Part shown: one piece after another, positions 54,062-64,000 of the stretch
Numbering within the stretch: position 1 is the stretch's first letter
Layout of the letters: the number at the start of each line of letters is the position of its first letter
Assembly: GCF_905475465.1 (NCBI RefSeq)
Contig: NC_062244.1
Span: 11,464,001-11,528,000, forward strand
DNA: 64,000 nucleotides
Reading direction: 5' to 3'
Source of the DNA: Pieris napi
Lineage: Eukaryota; Arthropoda; Insecta; Lepidoptera; Pieridae
The notes under the pieces: generated by a model
The model's input: only the letters and a program-made list of their open reading frames with translations
What the model was told of the DNA's origin: nothing
Databases searched by the model: none
Program-made: the position numbers and the translations under genes

Positions 54062-55090
54062 GTGATAGTGATAAGGCAATAGTGAAAATTAAGCTAAATT
54101 TTCACCCTAAATGATATCTATGAAAACCATGTTTTTACAGGAAATTGAAATCCCGTTACGGTGTTACTATTTGAAATGATTTACGAACTTCTTAATATGG
54201 CGGCAATTCTTTATAACATGATATTGCTATTAATTTCCTCCAGGCGCAAAATATTTCGTATCGATTAAGTCTCAAATTATTTGCCGATCGACAAATAATC
54301 ATGGTTCAATACCATACGTCCAATCAGAGTGTATTTCAACCTATATGCCCTTTACGAACTTTGTGAAGGATTTTTTCTTTCTGGGAGCCTTGTACTTTTA
54401 AAAGTTTTATTAGGTATTGGTGTTTTAAAAGAATCACTGTTCGCTTGCAAGCTTTCTACAGCGTTTATTCCACGTTAGAAACGGAATAAAAAACAACTGA
54501 CGTTTTCATTATATCTTTATGTTAAATTCGAATAAAAAACAATTGAATGTTACTTAGATAGATGTATTTTTTCAAATTTAGGTTAATAAAGTATCTCTAT
54601 GGAATCTCATACTACGCAGAGCGCATAAATTATTTTTTTAAATTCCAGTATACTTAAATGGAAATGTTATAAAACAACAATAACAAATGGTATTTTTAAG
54701 TTAATTCTTTTATTTTAACAACGGCCAGTTTATTACACAACGTTCCGCAATCTCGTCCTAGAAAATGGCTTTTGTTTCAAAACTTGTATAAATGATTTGA
54801 AATGTATAAAAAGCCCATTACACATGCAGATAAGAACTTTAGACATAAAACTATCGTAACGTAACGATACACCAATTCTATTGTGTGAATACAAATTCAC
54901 TAACAAAGCGTTGTGTTGTTAAAAACCTTTGAAAAAAGTAGTTTTGTGAAAAGTCTTCCATTTAAAGATCTATCTGTCTAAAAGAAGAAATAAAACTAGA
55001 AAATTCGGGGAAATTGTCAAGGCACTTGAATCGATGTAGGTATTTTTAATAGTCAAACGATATTTGGCCAATTTGGAACGTTTTTTTTTA
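54062..55090. other. downstream of last FN3 receptor exon, nothing recognised
   Basis: No exon or repeat that I can name. If the receptor continues, this is intron. Confidence 0.45.
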
Positions 55091-55092
55091 TA

Positions 55093-56341
55093 CATTGAAC
55101 TCCTGATAACCCGACAATCTGGAGGGCAGTGTCGGACTATCGAATTCATCGGATTATAGATATATCCTGCCTAATTTTATATATATATATATAAGCCTTT
55201 TATTTTATTTTGTACCACTATCATGGCAAATATATCATCAAATATATCTATCATCCCTCTATCAGGAAGCTCAGATACTTACTGTACGTCAACTGTTCAT
55301 CCTAAACACAGCCCTCAAACAGCATCACGAACATAAACCTAGTCCTTCTTCCTCTCGATCTGCTCGCCGCCCACCCCCTGTTCACCTTCCTTCTCTCTAC
55401 ACTGCCTTTTCCCACCGCTTCTACTGTTACCTCGGCCCTTTTATTTACAACAAACTAAATCGCAAGCTGAATATTCACTTACTCTTATCCTTCAGTTGTA
55501 AAAAGAAGGTCACTGCCTACATACAAGGTCTCAACTATGATGAGACTGAAAACTTAATCCAACCAATGGTCTAACTTACAATTTATAGCTTATTTTTGAT
55601 TTACTATTTATTTTTATACTTATTTATGTACTGTTATCTATTTATCTAAGTACTAATATATATATATTTATCTAAGTACTAATATATATATATATATATA
55701 ATAATATATATAATAATTAGCACGGATGTTATATCGGCGCGATTGCACACCTACATATTTTAATTAGGTACCTCTTTTCTCCATGTTACATCTGTAAAAT
55801 GTCCTTATTAATAATTTACTCTTGTTACTGGTTACTTTTTACACCATGTGGGGAGAGGCTGGTGGTCTGAGATACAAGCCCTGCTTAGTTCAGTCACCAG
55901 TCTCTCACAATCTTATAATGTTTCCTTGCGACAATATATCTGTTTCTTAATATTTAGTTAATATCAATGTAAGATTGTGGAGAAAAATAAAGATTTTTTA
56001 TTTTATTTTTTATTTTATTTTAAAGGATTTATTATTATTATTATTATTATTAAGCCCCCTATAGTCTGGATATTTTTATAAATACCTTGTAATCCGACAA
56101 ATCCAATGATAAGATTCTATATGTTATATTTAAGTACTCTGAAGTACAAATCACACTTCATTATATATGTCAAATTTAGTAAATTAAAAACAACACAATA
56201 GAGAGCTTACGTTTTATTATAAAATTAACGTCATTAATGCTATAGAACTTACAAAAAATATGCAATAACTTTACGTTAGGAAATAATTGGTACTAGACTG
56301 TGTCGGATTACAGGGGATGCCGGATTATCGGGGGTCCACTG
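55093..56341. mobile_element. pogo/Tigger-like element carrying a nested LINE
   Basis: Left end cattgaactcctgataaccc and right end gattatcgggggtccactg are diverged inverted repeats of the Tigger type, flanked by TA (55091-55092 and 56342-56343). No transposase frame is left. Confidence 0.65.
55200..56030 (+). repeat. LINE fragment inside the pogo-like element
   Basis: Reads YNKLNRKLNIHLLLSFSCKK then TAYIQGLNYDETENLIQPMV and TAA, a LINE-type C-terminus. The 3' UTR ends in an (ATTTT)n-rich tail near 56000-56025. Confidence 0.6.
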
Positions 56342-56359
56342 TAGTCAAATTTGATGTTA

Positions 56360-56580
56360 TGTTATGGACACTCAAATTGCCAGAAGGCTCGCAAGTACGT
56401 TGCTGCCCTTAAAATAATTAGTACGCTCTTATCTAGTAGGATCCAAGGTTGAATGGTACATCAGCAGCTGGTGACACATAGTGGTGGTGCGCGGCAAAAA
56501 GTGCCTTAGAAAACGCTCAGTTGTGGAATGATGGACGTCGATATACGGATGGGATTTCTTTGGCATCGGCGACCGATGAT
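56360..56580 (+). repeat. dispersed repeat B
   Basis: Contains agaaggctcgcaagtacgtt, cacatagtggtggtgcgcgg and gctcagttgtggaatgatgg. Confidence 0.65.
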
Positions 56581-56619
56581 GAAACTATTATATTTTTGTA
56601 AATTCGAGTTTATATTCTA

Positions 56620-57139
56620 CTAGTAGATTCGGCCAAGCGTTGCTGTGGCTTAGATTTTTGTTATATTACATAGTAGTAAACTATTCAAGAGTAAAGGCAG
56701 GAGAACATCAATCCACCATGCTTTTTTGGTGGTTATGCCATAAAATTGTAGCTTATGTGAAACGTTAGTAATTATTTTGATAAGGATCAATACCTAGGTA
56801 CGAATAAAGAGCATTTTCTAGCGGTGGTATTTTAATAAAAAAAAATTAATAAAAGGACGCTTATTGTGACGTAACTATAAAAGATAGAGACATGCTGTCG
56901 CTGCTTTCGAGGCGCACACGATAGAAGGAAGTTTTTTGTTTATTTTTTGACACCTTCATTTTTTCATTCACCTTCAAGCATCCCTATTTTTTTTTAATAA
57001 AACATAGCCTTTGTCACTCGGGAATATTGTAGCTTGCCAACGGTGAAAGAATTTTTGAAATCGGTCCAGTATTTTCGGAGCCTATTAATTTCAAGCAAAC
57101 AAAAAATCAAACCTTTCCTCTTTATAATATTAGTATAGA
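56620..57139 (-). mobile_element. non-autonomous Helitron (family 2)
   Basis: On the minus strand it starts TCTATACTAATATTATAAAG and ends ccacagcaacgcttggccga followed by atcta and CTAG. The interior shares ccaccatgcttttttggtgg with the copy at 13577-13953. Confidence 0.75.
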
Positions 57140-58482
57140 TAGTAGTTTTCACCAGAATAAATTACCACTAAAATAAACGCACGACTTTATACTATTTTAA
57201 TCGGATAAAGCTGTTTTTTAAATTAGTATTAATGTGTTAAATACTCACCAATGACAATACTTTCAACACCTCGACGTGTATTTGACCCTCAGGGGGCAGG
57301 CACAATTAGCATATTTCAACAATCGCGGCAAAAAATCTTTTTCATTTTTAGTTATGTGTGTACAGATAACGATTGGAGGTAAATTAGACAATGTCAAAAG
57401 CAATTGTTCTTCAATTGAGTCGTAATGGAGCACAAAATGACTCGTATTTTGGGTAATGCAAGTTAATTTTTAACTGTCTAGTTACCATGTCCTAGCTTAG
57501 ATACTAGGAGGTTTGAAGTTTAAATCGTGATAACGAAAATATTAACTTGTTAATGTTATGTTAACTGTTTGGTTTTTGCTGGTGAAATTAATTGGTACAC
57601 TACAAAGAATGAGTTGTATATCCACAATGTTGGGCATTGTGGGGTTCCCATGGGGCTTGAAAAGGATCTAGATTTATGACTAAGTTTTTTTTATATACAG
57701 TATTGATAAATCTTTATTTTCAATTTTTTTGCTTTATATTTGGAGAATTTTATCTTAAATGCGTATTACTTACTCCGCTGGTTTTGGCTCCGTGTCTTGC
57801 CTCCGAAATAAGAATCTTCCAGCCCTTCCTGTGCAATCACCTGCCAATTGGAATGCTACTGCAGCAGGAACTCCTCCACTCTGTCGATTCAACAGTACCT
57901 AGGCCTACTGGTCTCTGAATACTGAATGACTATTAGTTTAGGGAATGTTCTTTAGTACTTCTCTGACGAGACCGCTAGATTGTTGGCTTTTGTCATTTTG
58001 ATTATATTTTCGATAGCCCGCCATACACATATCAATTAAATTCACTTATCACATATATATTAAGAACTTTTTCAAAATAATTAATAAAACCTTTGATTGT
58101 CGATTGTTTTAATCCTTTGCTGCCAACTGCTCGATCGAATTTGTATCGCGTGGTCACGTGACCAAGCGTGAAGCATCTCATATCGACGTGTCACGTGACA
58201 AAGCCATTCGTATTTTTAAAGCAAATACGCAATATTTGAAAGTAAGCGTTATAATATTCCGTAAAATGGCATTCGAATGCAGAAAAGTGAATGCGTCATC
58301 TCGGCCAAGCAATTGCATTGTGCAAGTTTAATGTATTAGATAACAATGATGTGCTAAAATTGCCAAAATGTAAGCGTGTGAACGAGATCAAATCTTGACG
58401 TCATGGTTTCACGATTTTACGAGTACAAAGTGCTCTTTGACGTACATTTAATTATGATTATGTAAAAAATAAATAATACAGT
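57140..58482. other. spacer, nothing recognised
   Basis: No exon with supporting motif. The ORF around 57676 is hydrophobic but not conserved in any way that I can see. Confidence 0.45.
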
Positions 58483-58700
58483 GGGTTACAATCTTTTTAG
58501 ATCTGGGCCTCAGATTTCTGTATCTTTATCATGATGTGTCAAGGTGATGTGTGAATCTTATAGGCAAATGATCATCCTCCTGTGCAAGACACACGCCGTC
58601 GACATTTTGGGTCTAAGGCAAGCCGGTTTCCTCACGGTGCACATTTCCGACGACTTAGGGATGAGAGTCACACGCTGAAGCCTAGTCCAACACTGCTGCA
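58483..58700 (-). mobile_element. tRNA-derived SINE (family 1), internally deleted
   Basis: tctgggcctcagatttctgt, then acgccgtcgacattttgggt. The part between the body and the tRNA head is shortened. Confidence 0.75.
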
Positions 58701-58740
58701 TGATAATGTAAATTCTAATGAATATTTCTTTATAGAAATA

Positions 58741-58860
58741 CTAGCTGCACCCGCGAACTTCGTTTCTCCTGTGATTTTACCTAGCCTACCTTTTTAGTAC
58801 CTACCAACATGGAACATTTTGCTATGCTACCCCAGAGACTGTTAGATTTGCTTTGATTAA
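58741..58860 (-). mobile_element. Helitron 3' end, truncated
   Basis: CTAGCTGCACCCGCGAACTT after an A is the complement of a Helitron 3' terminus of a third type. The other end is not found. Confidence 0.5.
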
Positions 58861-59496
58861 ATTTTTTTAAGTTTTTTCTGTGATTTTTCTATATAAACCT
58901 CTGTTTTCAAGTCAAAAAATTTACTCTCATCATTTTTACCTAACGCGCCAAAAGAAGTATAAATATATAAGTTACAATATTTAAAAAGCATTTTACAATT
59001 TGTTATTTGATTTACATAATGACATTGTAACAATTTTTGCCAGTCACAAGTGAAATTTCTCTTTTTAGCTAGTTCCGGCCTTACAAATAGATGTAATCGG
59101 GAGGTTTAAAAAATATGCCCATTCATACATGGGAATTCAGATTACATGTTAATGAGATTGCATTGCATATAACTGTGCGCAGACGCACATTAATTACTGT
59201 CATCGCTCATAAAGATCGTTAAAATAGATATTATTGAAATTACGTTACAAATAATACAGGTAAGTCTAAAAGGTCGTTGGTTTTTCTATACAGCCACATT
59301 CTAGCCTACAGCCAAATGAAATATTATTTTTATAAGTGTCAGACATCCTGTTAGAACTGGATCTTTCTGTCTACGTTCGCAATTAACGCTCATTCAGTGA
59401 AGAAGATATCGTGAGGAAACTGTCAAATCCTTACACTTTTTTACACCTTTACAACCTTTTGTCGATTTTTGGGTCAGAAAGTAGCTCATGAATGAG

Positions 59497-59760
59497 CAGA
59501 GCAGTGTTGGCCTAGAGGCTTCAGCGAGCGACTCTCATCCCTGAGGTCGTAGGTTCGAAACCCGGATGGCCAGCAATGGACTTTCTTTATGTGCGCATTT
59601 AAAGGTGAAGGAAAACATCGTGAGGAAACAGGCTTGCTTTACACCCAAAAAGTCGATGGCGTGTGTCAGGCACAGGAGGCTGATCACCTTCTTGCCTATT
59701 AGATTGACAAATGACCCTGAACAGATACTGAAATCTGAGGCCCAGACGTAAAAAGAGTTA
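59497..59760 (+). mobile_element. tRNA-derived SINE (family 1)
   Basis: Head gcagtgttggcctagaggct, B box tcgtaggttcgaaaccc, body aaaaagtcgatggcgtgtgt. Confidence 0.85.
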
Positions 59761-59954
59761 TTTTTATTGCTCATGAATGACAAGTAAAATGATTTCCCGA
59801 GCTGAGCCGTCAAGACCCAATAGAGAAATTTAGTGAGATTCCTGGAAAAATCCAAAAGAAAAGTCAAAATATAAATGTGATTACAGCAGAAAGTACCCAT
59901 GCGCCATTTTAGGTAAATGGAATTTCACCAACCATACTGTTATTTGTTTTATTT

Positions 59955-60250
59955 TTAAATGTAATAGGAGGTAAACGGGTAATAGGCTCTTCTGATGTTA
60001 AGTGATACCGCCCATGAACTCTGAAATTGCCAGAAGGCTCGCAAATGCGTTTTCGGCCATTTAAGAAATGGTACGCTCTTTTCTTGACCCTAAGTGGCAC
60101 AGAAGAGTAAAAATTCTTAAAAAACCGCTCAGTTGTGGAACGATGGACGTGGAGGTGACGGATGGTATTTTGTATTGTGACTTGATGTCTGATGATGAAA
60201 CTCAGCTGTATTAGTCCGAACAACTCTGAACACTCTCCATGGTAAATGCG
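59955..60250 (+). repeat. dispersed repeat B
   Basis: Contains ttctgatgttaagtgatacc, accgctcagttgtggaacga, ttagtccgaacaactctgaa and ctctccatggtaaatgcggt. Confidence 0.7.
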
Positions 60251-60624
60251 GTAGAAGATGTACTCATAAATGTTATATTTATAAGTGTCGATTCAATGCT
60301 GATTTTGTTTCTACTATTTAAAGTTCAACCTTATTATAACTATGGAATAAAAATCTAAGTATAAACCCTTCGGACATTCTTTCATACAATCTAAACGAAG
60401 CGAGTTACTTAATATCGCCTTCACCTACAAGATTTAGTAATAAATGAATGTTAAAAATATAAAAATGAATACAACAAGCATTTCAAATAATCGCACTCAA
60501 TTAGACGGTCAAGTGCCAAGGACCTTGGGCATTTAGTTAATAAAATAATCAAGCACTCTTGCGACCTTTTCAAAATTTGCAATATTTCTTTAACTGAGAC
60601 TTTTCTGATACGAGTTAAAAAAAA

Positions 60625-60840
60625 ATGTAACAGGAGGCTAATCTAAAGTGATACCAACCATAGACACTCACATTTCCAAAAGGCTCGAGTTTTAAGGCCG
60701 GGCTGTTAAGAATCGGTTGGCTCTTTTCTTGAAAGACCCTAAGTCGAAATGGTTCGGTGGGCAGATTCATAGTGGTGGTGCCCGCACAAACTGCCTTAAG
60801 AAACGCTCAGTTGTGGAACGAGTCGAGGTGATAGTGATAC
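60625..60840 (+). repeat. dispersed repeat B, diverged copy
   Basis: Contains ttgaaagaccctaagtcgaa, tagtggtggtgcccgcacaa and aagaaacgctcagttgtgga. Confidence 0.65.
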
Positions 60841-63104
60841 ATATAGTCTTAATATATGTTTTCCTGGCCGACCCAGCCACGGTGACTCTGTTGAAACTTA
60901 TGTACGTAGGTGCTATTGTACAAGTATGTGCGCAGACGCAACTCTTTATTCCATAACTGTCATTCTATGATAGGTCCGGTGTCCGAAAGAAACGATTGTC
61001 CGCTCCGTTTCATTATGATTGGTCACCAACATTACTAATCCATAGCAGCATTGACGCGACTTGATGCGTCACGTCATTGCTAAGTTTGACCAATCGTAAT
61101 CGAACGCAACGCTTACGTCTCTTGTTTTATATTTAACTCAGAGATAGCGCTAACTAGATATATGTATTGTTTACTGTATGTTTTTGGATATCAACAGAAT
61201 CTTCTAAATTCCGTCTGTAAAAACCAACTTTCGCGAATGCAATAGAATGAACGCTACTTATTCAGAGCTTGATATGTTCAGGGCTGATCAATTAATAAAA
61301 GCATTGTTAAGAATCTCTCGGGTACCGCGGGGTAATCCGCATTAGGTGAATGAGTATTTTTAAATAGGTACTACGTAACAACTAAAGTTTGTAGTTAGAT
61401 TTTCTTCTCTATTTTGGAAGTGTAGTATTTTAATTATTTATTGTAAATTTATAATGACCGTAATTATCATATATTTTAGAATATTTTTTACATTTAACAA
61501 TCTGTTTTTTTAATTAATTTATTTTCTGAAATAAAACAGACAACATCATTTTAATAATAATAACAAATAGTTTATTTGCAAAGAAAGTAGATAGGTAGAT
61601 ACACTTAGATCGATTAATTATAAAAATCCGCACAATCGGCCATATAAAAATAGGCATGCAAATGTCATATTAATTTTCATAAAGTGATATAAATATAGTG
61701 TCAAATAATAAGTTATTTATAATTGGTGTCAAACTTATGGTCGACAATCTAAATACTCGCCCACGCTATAATGGCACCTTGCCATTAAAAATTAAATACC
61801 TTGAAACAAAATTTAGTCACACAAAGTCGCGATCTTTAGGTATTAAATCTAATGTGTACATAACGGTGTGATGGGGAATGTGAATAATGCAAATTCGTGA
61901 GATTTTCCTCAGATGTCATAATATTTGTCATAATTATTACAATAATCTTGATTTACATAAGTGTGGTTATTGAGAAGTAAGTTGGCCCTATTTCAACCTT
62001 TTTTTCCCACGGGAACATCGTAACCATGGTAACCTTTCTATCCACATTTTATATTTAAAATACTGAAATGAACAATTATTTGTTTAATGGTCGCTCAAGA
62101 AATTCTCAAACATATCGGGCGGTTGTTCGCTTTAAATATTTATTGATTAAATTTCGGTGTGATTCTATATCAACAAATACAAACAAGCTAAATATTTGTA
62201 GAACAAAAAAATTCACTCACAGTCTAATAGCCATGTTTAAAAAGAAAACAAAATACCACACACTGAAAACCAATATTGTATAAGCATCCCACTCCATTGT
62301 ATGCGTAATTGACGTGATCATTTAATTGTAGACTATCTTGTTACATTCAAATTTCCACGTAATCAATACCTGTCAATTAAAACAATAGATAACGTTCGAT
62401 TATTCGATAATTGGGTTTGTTAGTTAATTTTGTATGCTTATTAACAAAAGCTACATTCAAATTTGATGGTTATGTTGGTAATGGTAATGAAATTGGAGAT
62501 TTGTATAAAAGTTTTGGTATTTCTTTTATGTCAGTACTGGCCCAAATTATCATTAAAATCTTTGTCATTTCGATGGCATTTTGTTTATCCCTTTACTGTA
62601 GAGTGTAGAAGGCTGCCGGAAGAGGTGATGAAGTCAGCGAAAGCGTTTTTTATTGCATCGGATGTTGAATTTTTTCCCACTTAAAATAATGTCCAAATTT
62701 TAAAGTAAAAGTTGTTTATCCATGGCGGCAACAAATTCACGAAAGCCAAAAACGATCTAAAAACAAATGACTGAATTTGAAATTAACACTTGAATTTCGA
62801 ATTTCGCGGCAATCGATAGCTAATTATGAAAATGCTAGTTATAGAATCTCCAACTACATAGGTATTATGTTGAGCTTTATACCCGGAAAGTAAAACTTGA
62901 AGCTCAACGCTTGTAAAGAAAATCTACCGACTCGGAGATGTTATTATAGGGTCGAAGTTCGTGTTTAGATAATCGTATTCAGAAACATTGTTTTTGTCAA
63001 ACTTCTGTCAGTCTCGTTTCTTTTGTTTTTAGGAAACTTTTTAACTAATCAGTGAAGCACAAATTTGAAATCATTATTCATGTAAGTTAAACAATTTTTT
63101 TTTA
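60841..63104. other. spacer, nothing recognised
   Basis: AT-rich, no supported exon. A short open tail after a good acceptor (62607) is discussed under rejected items. Confidence 0.45.
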
Positions 63105-63400
63105 TAGAACTCGTTTGCCCCCCTGGCCCTAGGCAAACGAGTCTATGGGACGCTCAAAAAGGGCATCGCAGCCCACGGACACCCATTGTTAGTGGGTGCG
63201 TTGTAGGCCTTTGAGGTCGGAGTACTTTGACAGTTAGAGGTCGTATCTCTCTTGGAAGACCCCCACCGGGAGTCGATTCCACAGTTCGCTTGCTCGCAAA
63301 TGAAAGTGCCTTGTGAAACCCATCGATCCATCCAGCCATCGAGGTGATGCTGATGAAGTGATGTTAAGTGTCACCGCCGCCCATGGACACTCACATAGCC
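63105..63400 (-). repeat. dispersed repeat
   Basis: Contains aaagggcatcgcagcccacg, ttagtgggtgcgttgtaggc and the end block gtcaccgccgcccatggaca. Related to 22678 and 30885. Confidence 0.65.
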
Positions 63401-64000
63401 AGATTACCATAGAAAAGTAGAGATTTCAACGAACTGAAAGCACACCAACTTTTTGAAAAAAGCTGAAATTTTGACGTCAGAATTTTCGATTGAAAATTAG
63501 GGTGTTTTTTCGATATTAATTCAAAATAAGGTGAACAAATAAATATTTTTAATCAAATAAATTACAGCGTATTTGGGACATAGAAAGGTAAGTTTTCACC
63601 AAATTTCGTTAAAAAAAAAATATTTTTGTAAAAGATAAAAATTAAAAACCAAAAACTTGGTTTTTTGAATTTTTCACATAAATTTTGAGGTTATGTGAAA
63701 AATGTGTGAATACAAAAGTTTTAGATCTTTTTATTACCTCTAACTTTGCCATTTAACTTTCTTCGATAGGACTTGTAGTTTTGCCGGAAATCGAGATAAA
63801 CCGTTTTTTACCCTTAAAACTCCCCCCCTACCCCTTCCCGACCTCAGATCGACCGTAATTTATTTTTCCTATCATTTTGATCATATTCCCCTGCTTTTCT
63901 TATGGGTTTCATCCTACTGTAATTTTTTTCACTTTTTATTTATTTTAAAGGCTATCTGCACTGGTCTAATAGTGAAATCTGTATATTGATTAGATTATGA
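63401..64000. other. window end, nothing recognised
   Basis: No exon or named repeat. A block around 63430-63720 has several runs of A and T and a ttttgaatttttcacataaa stretch. Confidence 0.4.

Noticed and set aside
57676..57918. 80-residue ORF as a possible kinase or receptor exon.
   Set aside because: No kinase motif (no GxGxxG, HRD or DFG) and no acceptor in suitable phase.
62607..62682. Acceptor-like tttactgtag followed by an open tail CRRLPEEVMKSAKAFFIASD and a stop, a possible last exon.
   Set aside because: The phase does not fit the donor at 54058, the product is not kinase-like, and LPEEV is a common LINE tail motif.

Overview
The window is AT-rich nuclear DNA from an insect, almost certainly a moth or butterfly. 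Genes are split into short exons with GT-AG introns. The introns and spacers carry tRNA-derived SINEs, Helitrons, MITEs and LINE ends of kinds I associate with Lepidoptera. All gene names rest on reading protein motifs; no database search was run.

Layout, left to right, all genes on the + strand. (1) 452-4272: the 3' part of a POU6-class homeobox gene (pdm3). Three exons encode the end of the POU-specific domain and the POU homeodomain. A possible 54-nt cassette exon precedes them. (2) 8250-23709: a complete 15-exon gene for a FERM-PDZ tyrosine phosphatase (Ptpmeg, the PTPN3/PTPN4 class). All splice phases agree and give an 860-residue product with an intact catalytic site. (3) 23710-47377: a long repeat-rich stretch. 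It holds two candidate signal-peptide exons (27875-28060 and 30062-30127), a foldback element, LINE remnants, and a decayed Helitron (30993-40786) split by a complete endogenous retrovirus. (4) 47378-54060: seven exons of a secreted-then-membrane protein with two fibronectin-III-like units and one transmembrane helix. It most resembles the ectodomain of the receptor kinase Torso, but no kinase exon is seen. (5) 54061-64000: no convincing exon; SINEs, Helitrons, a pogo-like element with a nested LINE, and dispersed repeats.

The most striking object is the provirus at 31604-39737. Its two 254-bp LTRs read as identical and are flanked by a 4-bp duplication (GAGT). It has a tRNA-Leu-type primer site and open gag, pol and env frames. 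A UUUAAAC slippery heptamer directly abuts the gag stop. The env frame starts at a splice acceptor and has a phase-matched 29-nt leader exon upstream of gag. This points to a recent, possibly still competent, errantivirus-like (Ty3/Gypsy with envelope) insertion.

Other notable points are the symmetric cassette exon inside the POU-specific domain of pdm3, a 14-bp duplication that copies a splice donor around a foldback element, three Harbinger-like MITEs with TAA duplications, and non-autonomous Helitrons that share ends with the larger Helitron.
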